Assembly (NCBI GenBank): GCA_033763835.1
Contig: JANRJS010000037.1
Span: forward strand, 1-64,000
DNA from: JAPKYZ01 sp033763835
GTDB lineage: Bacteria > Acidobacteriota > Terriglobia > Bryobacterales > Bryobacteraceae
Length of the DNA: 64,000 bases
Reading direction: 5' to 3'
Shown here: positions 51,789 through 60,058 of the stretch, in pieces
Layout: each line of letters begins with the position of its first letter
Position numbering within the stretch: position 1 is the stretch's first letter
Program-made: the position numbers and the translations under genes
The notes under the pieces: generated by a model
Database searches by the model: none
What the model saw: only the letters and a program-made list of their open reading frames with translations
Told to the model about the DNA's origin: nothing

Positions 51789-53530
51789 TGCCCGGCCGCG
51801 TCCGCATCGACGTTCTCGGCACGGGGACCAGCGTCGGCGTTCCCTCCATCGGCTGCGATTGCCCCGTTTGCACATCGGCCGACCCGCGAGACAAGCGCCT
51901 GCGTGCGTCCGTCTTGCTGCGTTACAACGATCGAAACGTGTTGATCGACGCGGGTCCCGATCTTCGGCAACAACTTTTACGGGTGGGCCTGACGCGCCTC
52001 GACGCGATTCTCTTCACGCACGCCCACGCCGATCACATTCTAGGCCTCGACGACGTGCGGCCCTTCAACTTCCGGCAGAAACAAGCGATTCCGATTTACG
52101 GAACGCGCGAAACGATCGCGACCATTCGCCAGGTGTTCCGCTATATCTTCGAAACGCTGCATTCGCAGTCCACGATTCCACGCGTCGAGGTGAACGTCAT
52201 CGACGGCGAGCCGTTCGACTTGTTCGGGTTGAAAATCACACCCGTGCCCGTGAAGCATGGTTCGGGCGACTGTCTCGGCTATCGCTTCGGCTCCGGCGCT
52301 TATCTCACCGATCACTCGACCATCCCGCCGGAATCGCTGAAGCTGCTCACCGGGCTCGATGCCCTCTTTCTCGACGCGCTACGCCATCGCGATCATCCAA
52401 CGCATTCGACGGTACGGCAATCGCTCGACACGGTGGCGGAGTTGCTGCCGCGGCGAACCTATTTCACGCACATCAGTCACGAGTTGATGCACGAGGAGAC
52501 GGAGCGTTCCCTGCCCTCTCCCGTCGCCATCGCGTTCGACGGTCTATCGCTCGACGTCGCGGCGCGGGAACCGGCGCGGGTCGCCAAGTCCTTCGGCGAT
52601 CCTTGGCGCTCGCCCTGTGCGCTGACGATCGGGAATTTCGACGGCGTTCATCGCGGCCACGCGGAATTGATGCACTTGGTAGCCCAACGCGCGGGCCTGG
52701 AAGGCTGGGCCGCCGCCGCGCTCACCTTCGATCCGCACCCTGCGCGCATCGTCGCCCCAGAGCGCGCGCCGCGACTGCTGACGTCGATCGAAGAGCGATG
52801 CCGCCTGATGACGGACGAGGGAATCGAGCAGGTGTTCGTGTTGCCGTTCGAGCGCGAGATCGCCGCGCTCTCACCCGAAGATTTCGTCGAGCGCATTCTC
52901 GTCCGCGGACTGGGCGCGCGGCACATCGTAGTCGGCGAGGATTTCCGGTTTGGCGCGAAGCAGGCGGGCGATGTGGCGCTGCTTGCAAGTCTCAGCAAGC
53001 GGTTGGGCTTCGGTTTACAGGCGATCCGGAAGATCGACAGCCACCACCAGCGCATCTCTTCCACCGCGATTCGCCGCCATCTCGACAAGGGCGAAGTTTC
53101 GGCTGCCGCGCAAGCGCTGGGGCGCCCCTATGCGCTTGAAGGCGAGGTGGTGCGGGGTTACGGCGTCGGGTCGAAACAAACCGTACCGACTCTGAATCTG
53201 GCGTGGACGGCACCGATCGTCCCCGCGCGCGGCGTGTACGTCACGCGGACGCGCGATACGCACTCGCTGCGCGAATGGCCTTCGGTCACCAATGTCGGTT
53301 TCCGTCCGACGTTCGAGGGACAGAGCCTCTCGATCGAGACGTTTCTGCTTTCGCCGCTCGAAGGCGCGACGCCGCGAAGGATCGCCGTCGAGTTCCGGCA
53401 TCGCTTGCGCGACGAGCGGAAGTTCGACGATCCGGCGGCGCTGCGCGAGCAAATCCTGCGCGACGTGGCCCGCGCAAACGCCTATCACCGGCGCGTGGCG
53501 CGATGGGTGCAAACGGTCCGCGACTGCTAG
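51788..53530 (+). CDS. Fusion of PhnP-like metallo-beta-lactamase hydrolase and RibF riboflavin kinase/FAD synthetase
   Basis: One uninterrupted frame of 580 residues codes for two complete proteins. Residues 1 to about 257 are a PhnP-type MBL-fold hydrolase with THAHADHILGLDD (His78, His80, Asp82, His83) and a CDCPVC motif near the N-terminus. Residues about 270 to 580 are a full RibF: the FAD-synthetase domain with IGNFDGVHRGH (281-291), QRISSTAIRRHL and the riboflavin-kinase domain from about 440. The join at 257-270 shows no stop, frameshift or start codon context for separate translation. RibF makes FMN and FAD; PhnP-type enzymes cleave cyclic phosphodiesters. The fusion suggests coordinated stoichiometry or a shared precursor that is later cut. 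Confidence 0.88.
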   Translation: MPGRVRIDVLGTGTSVGVPSIGCDCPVCTSADPRDKRLRASVLLRYNDRNVLIDAGPDLRQQLLRVGLTRLDAILFTHAHADHILGLDDVRPFNFRQKQAIPIYGTRETIATIRQVFRYIFETLHSQSTIPRVEVNVIDGEPFDLFGLKITPVPVKHGSGDCLGYRFGSGAYLTDHSTIPPESLKLLTGLDALFLDALRHRDHPTHSTVRQSLDTVAELLPRRTYFTHISHELMHEETERSLPSPVAIAFDGLSLDVAAREPARVAKSFGDPWRSPCALTIGNFDGVHRGHAELMHLVAQRAGLEGWAAAALTFDPHPARIVAPERAPRLLTSIEERCRLMTDEGIEQVFVLPFEREIAALSPEDFVERILVRGLGARHIVVGEDFRFGAKQAGDVALLASLSKRLGFGLQAIRKIDSHHQRISSTAIRRHLDKGEVSAAAQALGRPYALEGEVVRGYGVGSKQTVPTLNLAWTAPIVPARGVYVTRTRDTHSLREWPSVTNVGFRPTFEGQSLSIETFLLSPLEGATPRRIAVEFRHRLRDERKFDDPAALREQILRDVARANAYHRRVARWVQTVRDC

Positions 53531-53544
53531 AATTAAGGGTTCCC

Positions 53545-54561
53545 ATGCAACTTACTCCCGGAAAAATCGCGCACCTAAACAACTTGTCTAACCCCGCGGG
53601 CGTTATCGCCGCCGCCGCCATGGATCAACGCGGCAGCTTGAAAAAGTCCATCGCCGCGGCGAAAGGCGTCGATCAATCGGCGGTCACCGACGAGATGATG
53701 GCCGAGTTCAAAGTCGCGGTAACGAAGATTCTCACGCCGCACGCGAGCGCCATTCTGCTCGACCCGGAGTACGGCATCCCCGCGACGAAAGCGCGCGCGA
53801 AGAACGCCGGTCTGCTGCTGGCTTACGAGTACTCGGGCTACGACAACACGCAGCCCGGCCGGTTGCCCGATCTGCTGCCGCATCTTTCGGTAAAGCGGAT
53901 CAAGGACCTGGGCGCGGACGCCGTCAAGATTCTGATCTATTACACGCCGTTCGACACCGCCGAAATCAACGACATCAAGCACGCGTTCATTGAGCGTATT
54001 GGCGCGGAGTGCGTCACGCACGATATTCCGTTCTTTCTGGAGTTCGTCGGCTATCACCACGAGGGCAAGGGCGAGAAGACGCTTGAGTTCGCGAAGATGA
54101 AGCCGAAGATCGTCCTCGAGTCGATGAAGGAGTTTTCGAAGCCGCAGTATTTCGTCGACGTATTGAAAGTCGAAGTGCCGATTATCGCCGAGTATGTCGA
54201 AGGCAGCGGCATCTACAAAGGCGAGAAGGCGTATTCGTTCACAGAGGCAATGGGCTTTTTCCGCGAGTGCGCGGCGGTGGCCTCTAGGCCGTTCATCTAT
54301 CTTTCGGCGGGCGTCGATAACGCCACCTTCGCCGGACAGCTCAAGATGGCGACTGAATCGGGCGCCGATTTTTCGGGTGTTCTGTGCGGCCGCGCGACGT
54401 GGAAAGACGGCATGGGCATCTACGGCAAGAGCGGTGTGAAAGCCCTCGAAGATTGGCTTTCGAGCGAAGGCGTGAAGAATATCGAGAACGTCAACCGCTC
54501 GATCGCGGCGGCGAAGCCGTGGTGGGCCAAACTGGGACATTCTTCGGCCCCAGTGGCCTAG
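53545..54561 (+). CDS. lacD: Tagatose 1,6-bisphosphate/fructose-bisphosphate aldolase, LacD type
   Basis: Class I (Schiff-base) aldolase of 338 residues, from ATG 53545 with AAGGG upstream. It matches the LacD family: AAMDQRGSLKKSI, LLDPEYGIPATKA, DAVKILIYYTPF (the region of the Schiff-base lysine), FFLEFVGYHHEGKG and FIYLSAGVDNATF, CGRATWKDG. It cleaves tagatose-1,6-bisphosphate or fructose-1,6-bisphosphate; the true substrate depends on the missing tagatose kinase context. Stands 14 bases after the MBL-RibF gene and one base before the coiled-coil gene. Confidence 0.92.
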   Translation: MQLTPGKIAHLNNLSNPAGVIAAAAMDQRGSLKKSIAAAKGVDQSAVTDEMMAEFKVAVTKILTPHASAILLDPEYGIPATKARAKNAGLLLAYEYSGYDNTQPGRLPDLLPHLSVKRIKDLGADAVKILIYYTPFDTAEINDIKHAFIERIGAECVTHDIPFFLEFVGYHHEGKGEKTLEFAKMKPKIVLESMKEFSKPQYFVDVLKVEVPIIAEYVEGSGIYKGEKAYSFTEAMGFFRECAAVASRPFIYLSAGVDNATFAGQLKMATESGADFSGVLCGRATWKDGMGIYGKSGVKALEDWLSSEGVKNIENVNRSIAAAKPWWAKLGHSSAPVA

Positions 54562-54562
54562 A

Positions 54563-54883
54563 ATGAGGGAAATGCTCGACGCCGGTCTTACCTGGCAAGA
54601 ACGCCACGAACGACAAATGGACGACATGCGCGTCATCCTGACGCGCCTTCTGGCTAACGAGGAACGCATCGACACGCGGCTGGAGCAGTTGTCGAACAAC
54701 ATCTTCGACTTGGCGGCAAGGCAATTCAAGACCGACGAACAACTCGGCAAACTAGGCGAAAAAGTCGATAAACTGGCCGATTCCGTTGATGAACTAAAGG
54801 ATCAGCAAAAGGCGACCGACGACCGAATCAACGCTCTAATCGCCGTCGTCGATGGTTTGATCCATAAGAACGGGCGAGCCTAG
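54563..54883 (+). CDS. Small coiled-coil protein of unknown function
   Basis: A 106-residue protein that is mostly one coiled coil (about 12-95), with heptads such as EERIDTRLEQLSNNIFDL and QLGKLGEKVDKLADSVDEL, and RxNALIxxVDGLI near the end. Similar short proteins are widespread in Acidobacteriota and cyanobacteria and lack an assigned role. ATG 54563 lies one base after the aldolase stop, so it is probably translated from the same message. Confidence 0.72.
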   Translation: MREMLDAGLTWQERHERQMDDMRVILTRLLANEERIDTRLEQLSNNIFDLAARQFKTDEQLGKLGEKVDKLADSVDELKDQQKATDDRINALIAVVDGLIHKNGRA

Positions 54884-54897
54884 ACTCCCTCGTCCAC

Positions 54898-55446
54898 ATG
54901 GCAAGTCACTTCAACGCTATGTCAATGGCTAGTGAATGCATTGATGAGTATTTGCTTGCCGCTCGCATATGCCTTGATGCGAGAAAAGAGGATGGCGGTT
55001 GCTATGGATATCCAGCCGCACTGATGCTGTTCTGCATCACGGAGGCGATTGGGCGGTCGCTAAAGCACCAACCCGTAACGATTGACGGCGGAACCCAGAA
55101 CATAACCGACGGGGAGCCGTTTCGAGTCCTCAATGACCAACTATTCGGATTAACTCTAACCGGAAAACAAATCAAGAACTTAGAGAACCTGTTTCGGAAT
55201 GGACTGGCGCATAATGCTTACATCAATCCAAACTCATTGATGACCGACTCGACCGAAGGTCCGCCTTTCCACTTTTCAAAAGACGATGTCCAAATCAGAC
55301 TTGGTTCGTTCTATCAATTAGTTGAAAAGGCTTGGAAAGACTTCGATAAGCGTCGGCTCCCGGACTGGAAAGATTCGCAAGACACCAAAATCCGGTCCGG
55401 GAATCAAACGACGATAATTGTCGGCTCGACTGCGGCAAACCACTAA
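54898..55446 (+). CDS. HEPN-like protein of unknown function
   Basis: A 182-residue, mainly helical protein. Residues 94-110 read NLENLFRNGLAHNAYIN, where Arg100 and His105 form an Rx4H motif as in HEPN ribonucleases; the flanking helices (ECIDEYLLAARICLDA, PAALMLFCITEAIGRSL) suit the fold. Base use is clearly lower in GC than in its neighbours, suggesting acquisition. ATG 54898 follows a 14-base gap. The HEPN assignment rests on motif and helical pattern, not on a family match; a non-catalytic HEPN is equally possible. Confidence 0.6.
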   Translation: MASHFNAMSMASECIDEYLLAARICLDARKEDGGCYGYPAALMLFCITEAIGRSLKHQPVTIDGGTQNITDGEPFRVLNDQLFGLTLTGKQIKNLENLFRNGLAHNAYINPNSLMTDSTEGPPFHFSKDDVQIRLGSFYQLVEKAWKDFDKRRLPDWKDSQDTKIRSGNQTTIIVGSTAANH

Positions 55447-55448
55447 CC

Positions 55449-56666
55449 TTAAGCCGCCCGCTCCACTACCGCAGGGGCGTTGAGATCGACGCCCTCCCAC
55501 CGAGCCACTACCGCGCTTGCAAGGCAATTGCCGAGCAGGTTCACGCTGGTGCGCGCCATATCCATGAACGCATCGACGCCGAGGATCAGCGAGACGCCCT
55601 CCATCGGCAATCCGAAGCTCGATACCGTAGCGGTCAAGATCACGAGCGACGCGCGCGGGACGGCGGCCACGCCCTTCGAGGTCAGCATTAACGTCAGCAT
55701 CATCACGATCTGCGTCGAGAGCGGCAACTCCATTCCCGCGGCTTGCGCTACGAATACGCTGGCGAGCGCCAGGTAGAGCGTCGATCCGTCGAGATTGAAG
55801 CTATATCCGAGCGGCAACACGAACGTGACGATATGTTTCGGTACGCCGAACTTCTCCATCCGGTCGAGGGCGTCGGGCAGCGCCGCTTCGCTCGATGCGG
55901 TCGAGAACGCCAGCAGCCAAGGCTTCCACACCGTTTCCGCGAAGCGTTTCAGGGGAATCCGCGCGAAGATCGCCACCGGCAGCAGCACCGCCAGCACGAA
56001 TACGATCAGCGCGAGATACAGCGTCCCGACGAGTTTGGCGAGCGGCACCAGCGACCCAAGGCCGTTCTTGCCGACCGTCACCGCGATCGCCGCCAACGCT
56101 CCGGCGGGGGCGAGGTACACGACATACTCCGTGTACTTGAACATGATCTCCATCACCGCTTCGCACCAGTGCACGACGGGCGAAGCTTTCGATCCGATCG
56201 CCGTGCAGGCCACGCCGAACAGCACGCTGAAGATCACGATTTGCAGCACGTCGCCGTTCGCCATCGATTCGATGATGCTGCGCGAGAACATCTTTTCGAG
56301 CGTTTCGCCGAAAGTGAGCTTCGCGGTTGGCGCGGCCACGGAGCCCGCGCCCTGGACGGTTAACCCGTCGCCCGGACGGAAGACGTTTACCATCACCAGG
56401 CCGACCACCAGCGCGAGCGACGTCGCAAAGAGGAAGTACGACATCGCCTTCGCACCGATGCGTCCCATGGTGCCGACGCTGCCCGATTTCGCAATGCCAT
56501 AAACCAGAGACGCGAACACCAGCGGCGCGACGATCGACTTGATCAACCGAATAAAGATGTTCGAAATGGGCGCCAGTTGCACCGCGAACGCGGGAGCCGC
56601 CGCACCGATCGCGATGCCGGTTATGGTCGCGAGAATGATCCACGTCGTCAGAGAAATCTTCTTCAC
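55449..56666 (-). CDS. Dicarboxylate/amino acid:cation symporter (DAACS, GltP/DctA-like)
   Basis: Sodium- or proton-coupled uptake of glutamate, aspartate or C4-dicarboxylates; 405 residues from GTG 56666 with about eight membrane segments and two re-entrant hairpins. Signatures: FSTASSEAALPDALD (HP1 serine-rich loop), GYSFNLDGSTLYLALASVF (TM7 NMDGT-like), and ASLVILTATVSSFGLPMEGV (HP2). The start shares one base with the nadK stop (TAGTG). The longer frame upstream falls in nadK and was not used. Confidence 0.93.
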   Translation of the reverse strand: MKKISLTTWIILATITGIAIGAAAPAFAVQLAPISNIFIRLIKSIVAPLVFASLVYGIAKSGSVGTMGRIGAKAMSYFLFATSLALVVGLVMVNVFRPGDGLTVQGAGSVAAPTAKLTFGETLEKMFSRSIIESMANGDVLQIVIFSVLFGVACTAIGSKASPVVHWCEAVMEIMFKYTEYVVYLAPAGALAAIAVTVGKNGLGSLVPLAKLVGTLYLALIVFVLAVLLPVAIFARIPLKRFAETVWKPWLLAFSTASSEAALPDALDRMEKFGVPKHIVTFVLPLGYSFNLDGSTLYLALASVFVAQAAGMELPLSTQIVMMLTLMLTSKGVAAVPRASLVILTATVSSFGLPMEGVSLILGVDAFMDMARTSVNLLGNCLASAVVARWEGVDLNAPAVVERAA

Positions 56667-57529
56667 TAGCGTTCTCCCCACTTCAGTTTTTCGCGGAGCA
56701 CGTCGAAGAACAGCAGCTTCGGCGGGCGGATGAGGTGGACGGCGTGGTCCGAACGGCGGCAGCGGACGCGGTCGCCCTTGTTGAGAGGTTCGCCGACTTG
56801 CCCGTCCACCGTCAACCAAGCGTCGCCGTCCTCGGCGGAGTTATCCAGATCGATCACGCTCGCTTGAGGCACAATCACCGGCCGGTTGGTCAGCATGTGC
56901 GGACAGATCGGCGTTAGCGCCAGCGCTTCGACGGTGGGATAGATGATCGGGCCGCCCGCCGATAACGAATACGCGGTGGAACCGGTGGGCGTCGCAACGA
57001 TCAATCCGTCGGCCTTGTAGCGGCAAACGAAGTGCTCATCGACGCGCGCCACCAAGTCGATCATGCGCGCGAGCGCCGCTTTGTTGATCACTACGTCGTT
57101 CAAAGCGTCGTAGGTCGCCTTGGACTCGCCTCCGCGCCACACTTCGCAGCGCAGCATGCGCCGCGTGCCAATCCGGTGCTCGCCGCGAAAGGCGCGTTCG
57201 AGTTCGGGATAGATTTCATCCACGGTGATCGCGGTGAGAAATCCAAGACCGCCCAGATTGACGGGAAACAGCGGAATTTCGCGCCCCCGCACCGCTCGAG
57301 CCGCGGAAAGCAAAGTGCCGTCGCCGCCGAGGACCACCACCAGTTGCGTACCGTCCGCTACTTCGTCGCGCGCGAACGCCGACACGCCATCGGCGTAAGC
57401 CGCAGCCGCTTCGTCGCAACGCGCGGCGATATTCCGGGCCGCGAGCCAATCGAGAAGCGCGGGTACCAGCGTGCGCGCCGCCTCGACGCCCGGCTTCGCC
57501 ACAATGCCGACTTGTCTAATGCCGTCCAT
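56666..57529 (-). CDS. nadK: NAD kinase
   Basis: ATP- or polyphosphate-dependent phosphorylation of NAD to NADP; 287 residues. The catalytic loop GGDGT is at 68-72, the NE/ND motif ALNDVVINK at about 143-151, and the C-terminal SPTGSTAYSLSAGG-like segment (TPTGSTAYSLSAGGP) at about 179-193. Lies in the usual xseB-ispA-tlyA-nadK order, overlapping tlyA by 14 bases and followed by the symporter gene. Confidence 0.97.
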   Translation of the reverse strand: MDGIRQVGIVAKPGVEAARTLVPALLDWLAARNIAARCDEAAAAYADGVSAFARDEVADGTQLVVVLGGDGTLLSAARAVRGREIPLFPVNLGGLGFLTAITVDEIYPELERAFRGEHRIGTRRMLRCEVWRGGESKATYDALNDVVINKAALARMIDLVARVDEHFVCRYKADGLIVATPTGSTAYSLSAGGPIIYPTVEALALTPICPHMLTNRPVIVPQASVIDLDNSAEDGDAWLTVDGQVGEPLNKGDRVRCRRSDHAVHLIRPPKLLFFDVLREKLKWGER

Positions 57530-58241
57530 GCAATAGAAACTCGCGATTGCCTTCCGCGCCGAGGATGGGCGAGGGAATCAGGTCCGCCGAGAATCCCAAC
57601 GCCACGACCGCCTCACGCACCTTGCGGCAGGCCGCCTTGTGCAATTCGGGATCGCGAACGATGCCTCCTTTGCCCACCTGTCCGCGCCCGACTTCGAACT
57701 GCGGTTTGACCAGAATAACCATTTCGCCATCGGGCCGCAGAACGCTCGAAGCGGCGGGTAGGATCAGCGTCGCGGAAATGAAGCTCACGTCCATCACGCA
57801 AAGCGACACGGGTTCCCCGAGAGTCTCGATCGTCAGATGGCGCGCGTTCGTGTGGTCGCGAACGGCGACTCGTTCGTCCGTGCGCAGCTTCCAGTCGAGT
57901 TGCGTGTCCCCAACATCGATCGCGTAAACGCGCGACGCGCCGCGCTGCAAAAGGCAATCGGTGAACCCGCCGGTGGACGCACCGATATCGGCGCAGACCT
58001 TTCCCTTTGGGTCGATGGCCCAATGATCGAGCGCGGCGGCGAGCTTCAGTCCGCCACGGCTCACGTAAGGAACTTGCCCCAGCAACTCGATCGAGCAATC
58101 GGCGGGATAAGCGTGCCCGGGTTTCTGCGCTTTCTGGCCGTCCACCAGCACGGCGCCCGCCAAAATCAGGGCTTGCGCTTTTTCCCGCGTCGGGGCGAGC
58201 GAGCGCTCCACCAACATCGAATCGAGGCGGAGCTTGCTCAC
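57516..58241 (-). CDS. tlyA: TlyA-family rRNA 2'-O-methyltransferase
   Basis: A 241-residue protein: an S4-type RNA-binding domain (about 1-60, LDSMLVERSLAPTREKAQAL) and an FtsJ-type methyltransferase domain (about 60-235) with the SAM motif CADIGASTGGFTDCLL and YAIDVG. TlyA enzymes 2'-O-methylate 16S/23S rRNA nucleotides. Both ends overlap neighbours: ispA by four bases and nadK by 14. Confidence 0.95.
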   Translation of the reverse strand: MSKLRLDSMLVERSLAPTREKAQALILAGAVLVDGQKAQKPGHAYPADCSIELLGQVPYVSRGGLKLAAALDHWAIDPKGKVCADIGASTGGFTDCLLQRGASRVYAIDVGDTQLDWKLRTDERVAVRDHTNARHLTIETLGEPVSLCVMDVSFISATLILPAASSVLRPDGEMVILVKPQFEVGRGQVGKGGIVRDPELHKAACRKVREAVVALGFSADLIPSPILGAEGNREFLLHGRH

Positions 58242-59110
58242 GCCTTCCGGCGGACGATCAAGTCCGCCAATTCCCGCAAGCGGTCTGCGCGAGCGCCGAG
58301 CGGTTCGAGCGCGGCGTGCGCGGCCAGACGCTCGGCCTCCGCCATCTCCTTCGAACGGTCGAGACCGTAGACCGCGGGGAACGTGATCTTCTGCTGCCGT
58401 GCGTCCTTACCCGCCGTCTTGCCGAGCGTCTCCGAACTCTCTTCGACATCAAGAATGTCGTCCACGATCTGAAACGCCAGGCCAATGCGCTCTCCGAATT
58501 CCGTTAAGGCCGCCAATTGCGGCTCGGAAGCGAGCGCGTAAATCGCGCCCATGCGCACACTGCAACGCAACAACGCGCCGGTCTTGGCGCGGTGAATCGC
58601 CTCGAGTGTCGCAGCCGTCGCCGCCTGTCCCTCGCCTTCGAGATCGTGGACCTGACCCGCGATCATGCCGCCGCGCGATCCCGCCGCCTCCGCCAATTCC
58701 ACTACCAGCCGCGCCCGGACTCGATCGTCCGCATGCTCAAGCCGCGCCAAAATTTCGAACGCCAGCGTACACAACGCGTCGCCCGCCAGGATCGCCATCG
58801 CGTTACCGAATACCTTGTGGCACGTAAGGCGGCCGCGCCGGTAATCGTCATTGTCCATATCGGGCAGATCGTCGTGGATCAGCGAGTACGTGTGGATCAA
58901 TTCGAGAGCGCTCGCCGCGTCGGCGACGCCCGCCGGATCGTCCGCCACCGCGCGTGCCGTTTCGACGGCGAGCACCGGACGGATGCGCTTACCGCCCGCA
59001 AAGAGGCTGTAGCGCATAGCGCGGTGAATGGTGGTGGGGTCTTCGGATTCGGCGGGCACCCAACGGTCGAGGGCCGCGTCGATTTCGGCGATCGACGTGC
59101 GCATAGTCAA
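58238..59110 (-). CDS. ispA: Polyprenyl synthetase (farnesyl/geranylgeranyl diphosphate synthase type)
   Basis: Trans-prenyltransferase of 290 residues. The first aspartate-rich motif is LIHDDLPDMDNDD (80-89), the second QIVDDILD near residue 214-221, and GGKRIRPVL at 39-47 binds diphosphate. The short residue set before the first motif fits a C15 enzyme (IspA). It provides isoprenoid precursors; dxs, a frequent neighbour, is absent here. It overlaps xseB and tlyA by four bases each. Confidence 0.93.
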   Translation of the reverse strand: MTMRTSIAEIDAALDRWVPAESEDPTTIHRAMRYSLFAGGKRIRPVLAVETARAVADDPAGVADAASALELIHTYSLIHDDLPDMDNDDYRRGRLTCHKVFGNAMAILAGDALCTLAFEILARLEHADDRVRARLVVELAEAAGSRGGMIAGQVHDLEGEGQAATAATLEAIHRAKTGALLRCSVRMGAIYALASEPQLAALTEFGERIGLAFQIVDDILDVEESSETLGKTAGKDARQQKITFPAVYGLDRSKEMAEAERLAAHAALEPLGARADRLRELADLIVRRKA

Positions 59111-59340
59111 CCCTTGAACGGCTCCGCGACGACCGCCGTACCGCGCCGCACCAGAGTCTCGACCCGGGTTTCCGCCTCCTCAAGCTGCTTGCGGCAAATC
59201 GCCGACAGCCTCATTCCTTGTTCGAAAAGCTCCAGCGACTCCTCCAGTGGCAGTTCACCGCTTTCGAGCTTTTTTACGATCGCTTCCATCTCGTCGAGCC
59301 CCTTTTCGAACGGCGGCGGCGCGGCTTTTTCCTCGGGCAT
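59107..59340 (-). CDS. xseB: Exodeoxyribonuclease VII small subunit
   Basis: A 77-residue helical subunit of exonuclease VII: FEKGLDEMEAIVKKLESGEL, then PLEESLELFEQGMRL, the classic XseB pattern. The large subunit XseA is not in the window. The first 86 bases are also used in another frame as the basic tail of the preceding pseudouridine synthase. Stop overlaps the ispA start. Confidence 0.96.
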   Translation of the reverse strand: MPEEKAAPPPFEKGLDEMEAIVKKLESGELPLEESLELFEQGMRLSAICRKQLEEAETRVETLVRRGTAVVAEPFKG

Positions 59341-60058
59341 TCGACTCTTGTTTTAGCACGCGCACTTCGTCCGCCGACAACTCGCGCCAACGGCCGATGC
59401 TAAGCCCCGTCAGCGTCAGCGGACCGATCGCCGTGCGCACCAGTTTCAGCACCCGGCTGCCCACAGCTTCGATCATCCGGCGTACTTGACGGTTCCGGCC
59501 TTCGGTAATCGCCAGTTCGACGAAAGACTTCGTCGCCGAATCGCGCGTGCGTTGGACGTCCGCCGGGCGCGTTGGGCCGTCTTCCAGTTCCACGCCTCGC
59601 CGCAGGGCTTCCAGCGCTTCGTCGGGCAGCACACTCGCGCACTTCACCAAGTAACGCTTTTCGACGCGATGGTCGGGGTTCGTCAGGCGCTCGGCGAGTT
59701 GCGTGTCGTTGGTGAGCAGCAGCAAACCGCTGGTGTCCTGATCGAGGCGGCCAACCGGAGAGACGAATTGCTCGACGTCCGCGAGCAGGTCGTAGACCGT
59801 CGGCCGGCCCTCGGGATCGCGATACGTCGTGATATAGCCTTTAGGCTTGTTCAGCAGAATATATCGGCGCCGTTCCGCGCGCAGAGGCTTGCCGTCGAGG
59901 GTCACCTTATCGCGCGCGAAATCGATCCACGCATCGGGGTTCTCGACGATCTTGCCGTTCACCGCGACACGGCGCGCGTGAATCCAGCTCCGGGCTTCGG
60001 TGCGGGAGCCAAGCCCAGCTTTCGAAATCACGCGCTCCAGCGTCTTCTTAGCGTCCAT
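59255..60058 (-). CDS. RsuA/RluB-family rRNA pseudouridine synthase
   Basis: A 267-residue enzyme from ATG 60058 (a GTG at 60073 would add five residues). An S4 domain (about 5-50, LERVISKAGLGSRTEARSWI) is followed by the catalytic domain with GRLDQDTSGLLLLTND (the Asp nucleophile near 104-106) and GRNRQVRRMIEAVG. RluB-type enzymes modify 23S rRNA. The last 28 codons encode an Arg/Lys-rich tail (NARGKSRAAAVRKGARRDG) read in a second frame over the xseB start. Confidence 0.92.
   Translation of the reverse strand: MDAKKTLERVISKAGLGSRTEARSWIHARRVAVNGKIVENPDAWIDFARDKVTLDGKPLRAERRRYILLNKPKGYITTYRDPEGRPTVYDLLADVEQFVSPVGRLDQDTSGLLLLTNDTQLAERLTNPDHRVEKRYLVKCASVLPDEALEALRRGVELEDGPTRPADVQRTRDSATKSFVELAITEGRNRQVRRMIEAVGSRVLKLVRTAIGPLTLTGLSIGRWRELSADEVRVLKQESNARGKSRAAAVRKGARRDGSDRKKARKR

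Noticed and set aside
51739..53139. 466-codon frame over the MBL-RibF gene
   Set aside because: Arg-rich shadow in another frame; the MBL and RibF motifs lie in the chosen frame.
53203..53544. N-terminal extension of the LacD aldolase
   Set aside because: It overlaps the RibF C-terminus in another frame; MQLTPGKIAHLNN at 53545 is the natural start with a ribosome-binding site.
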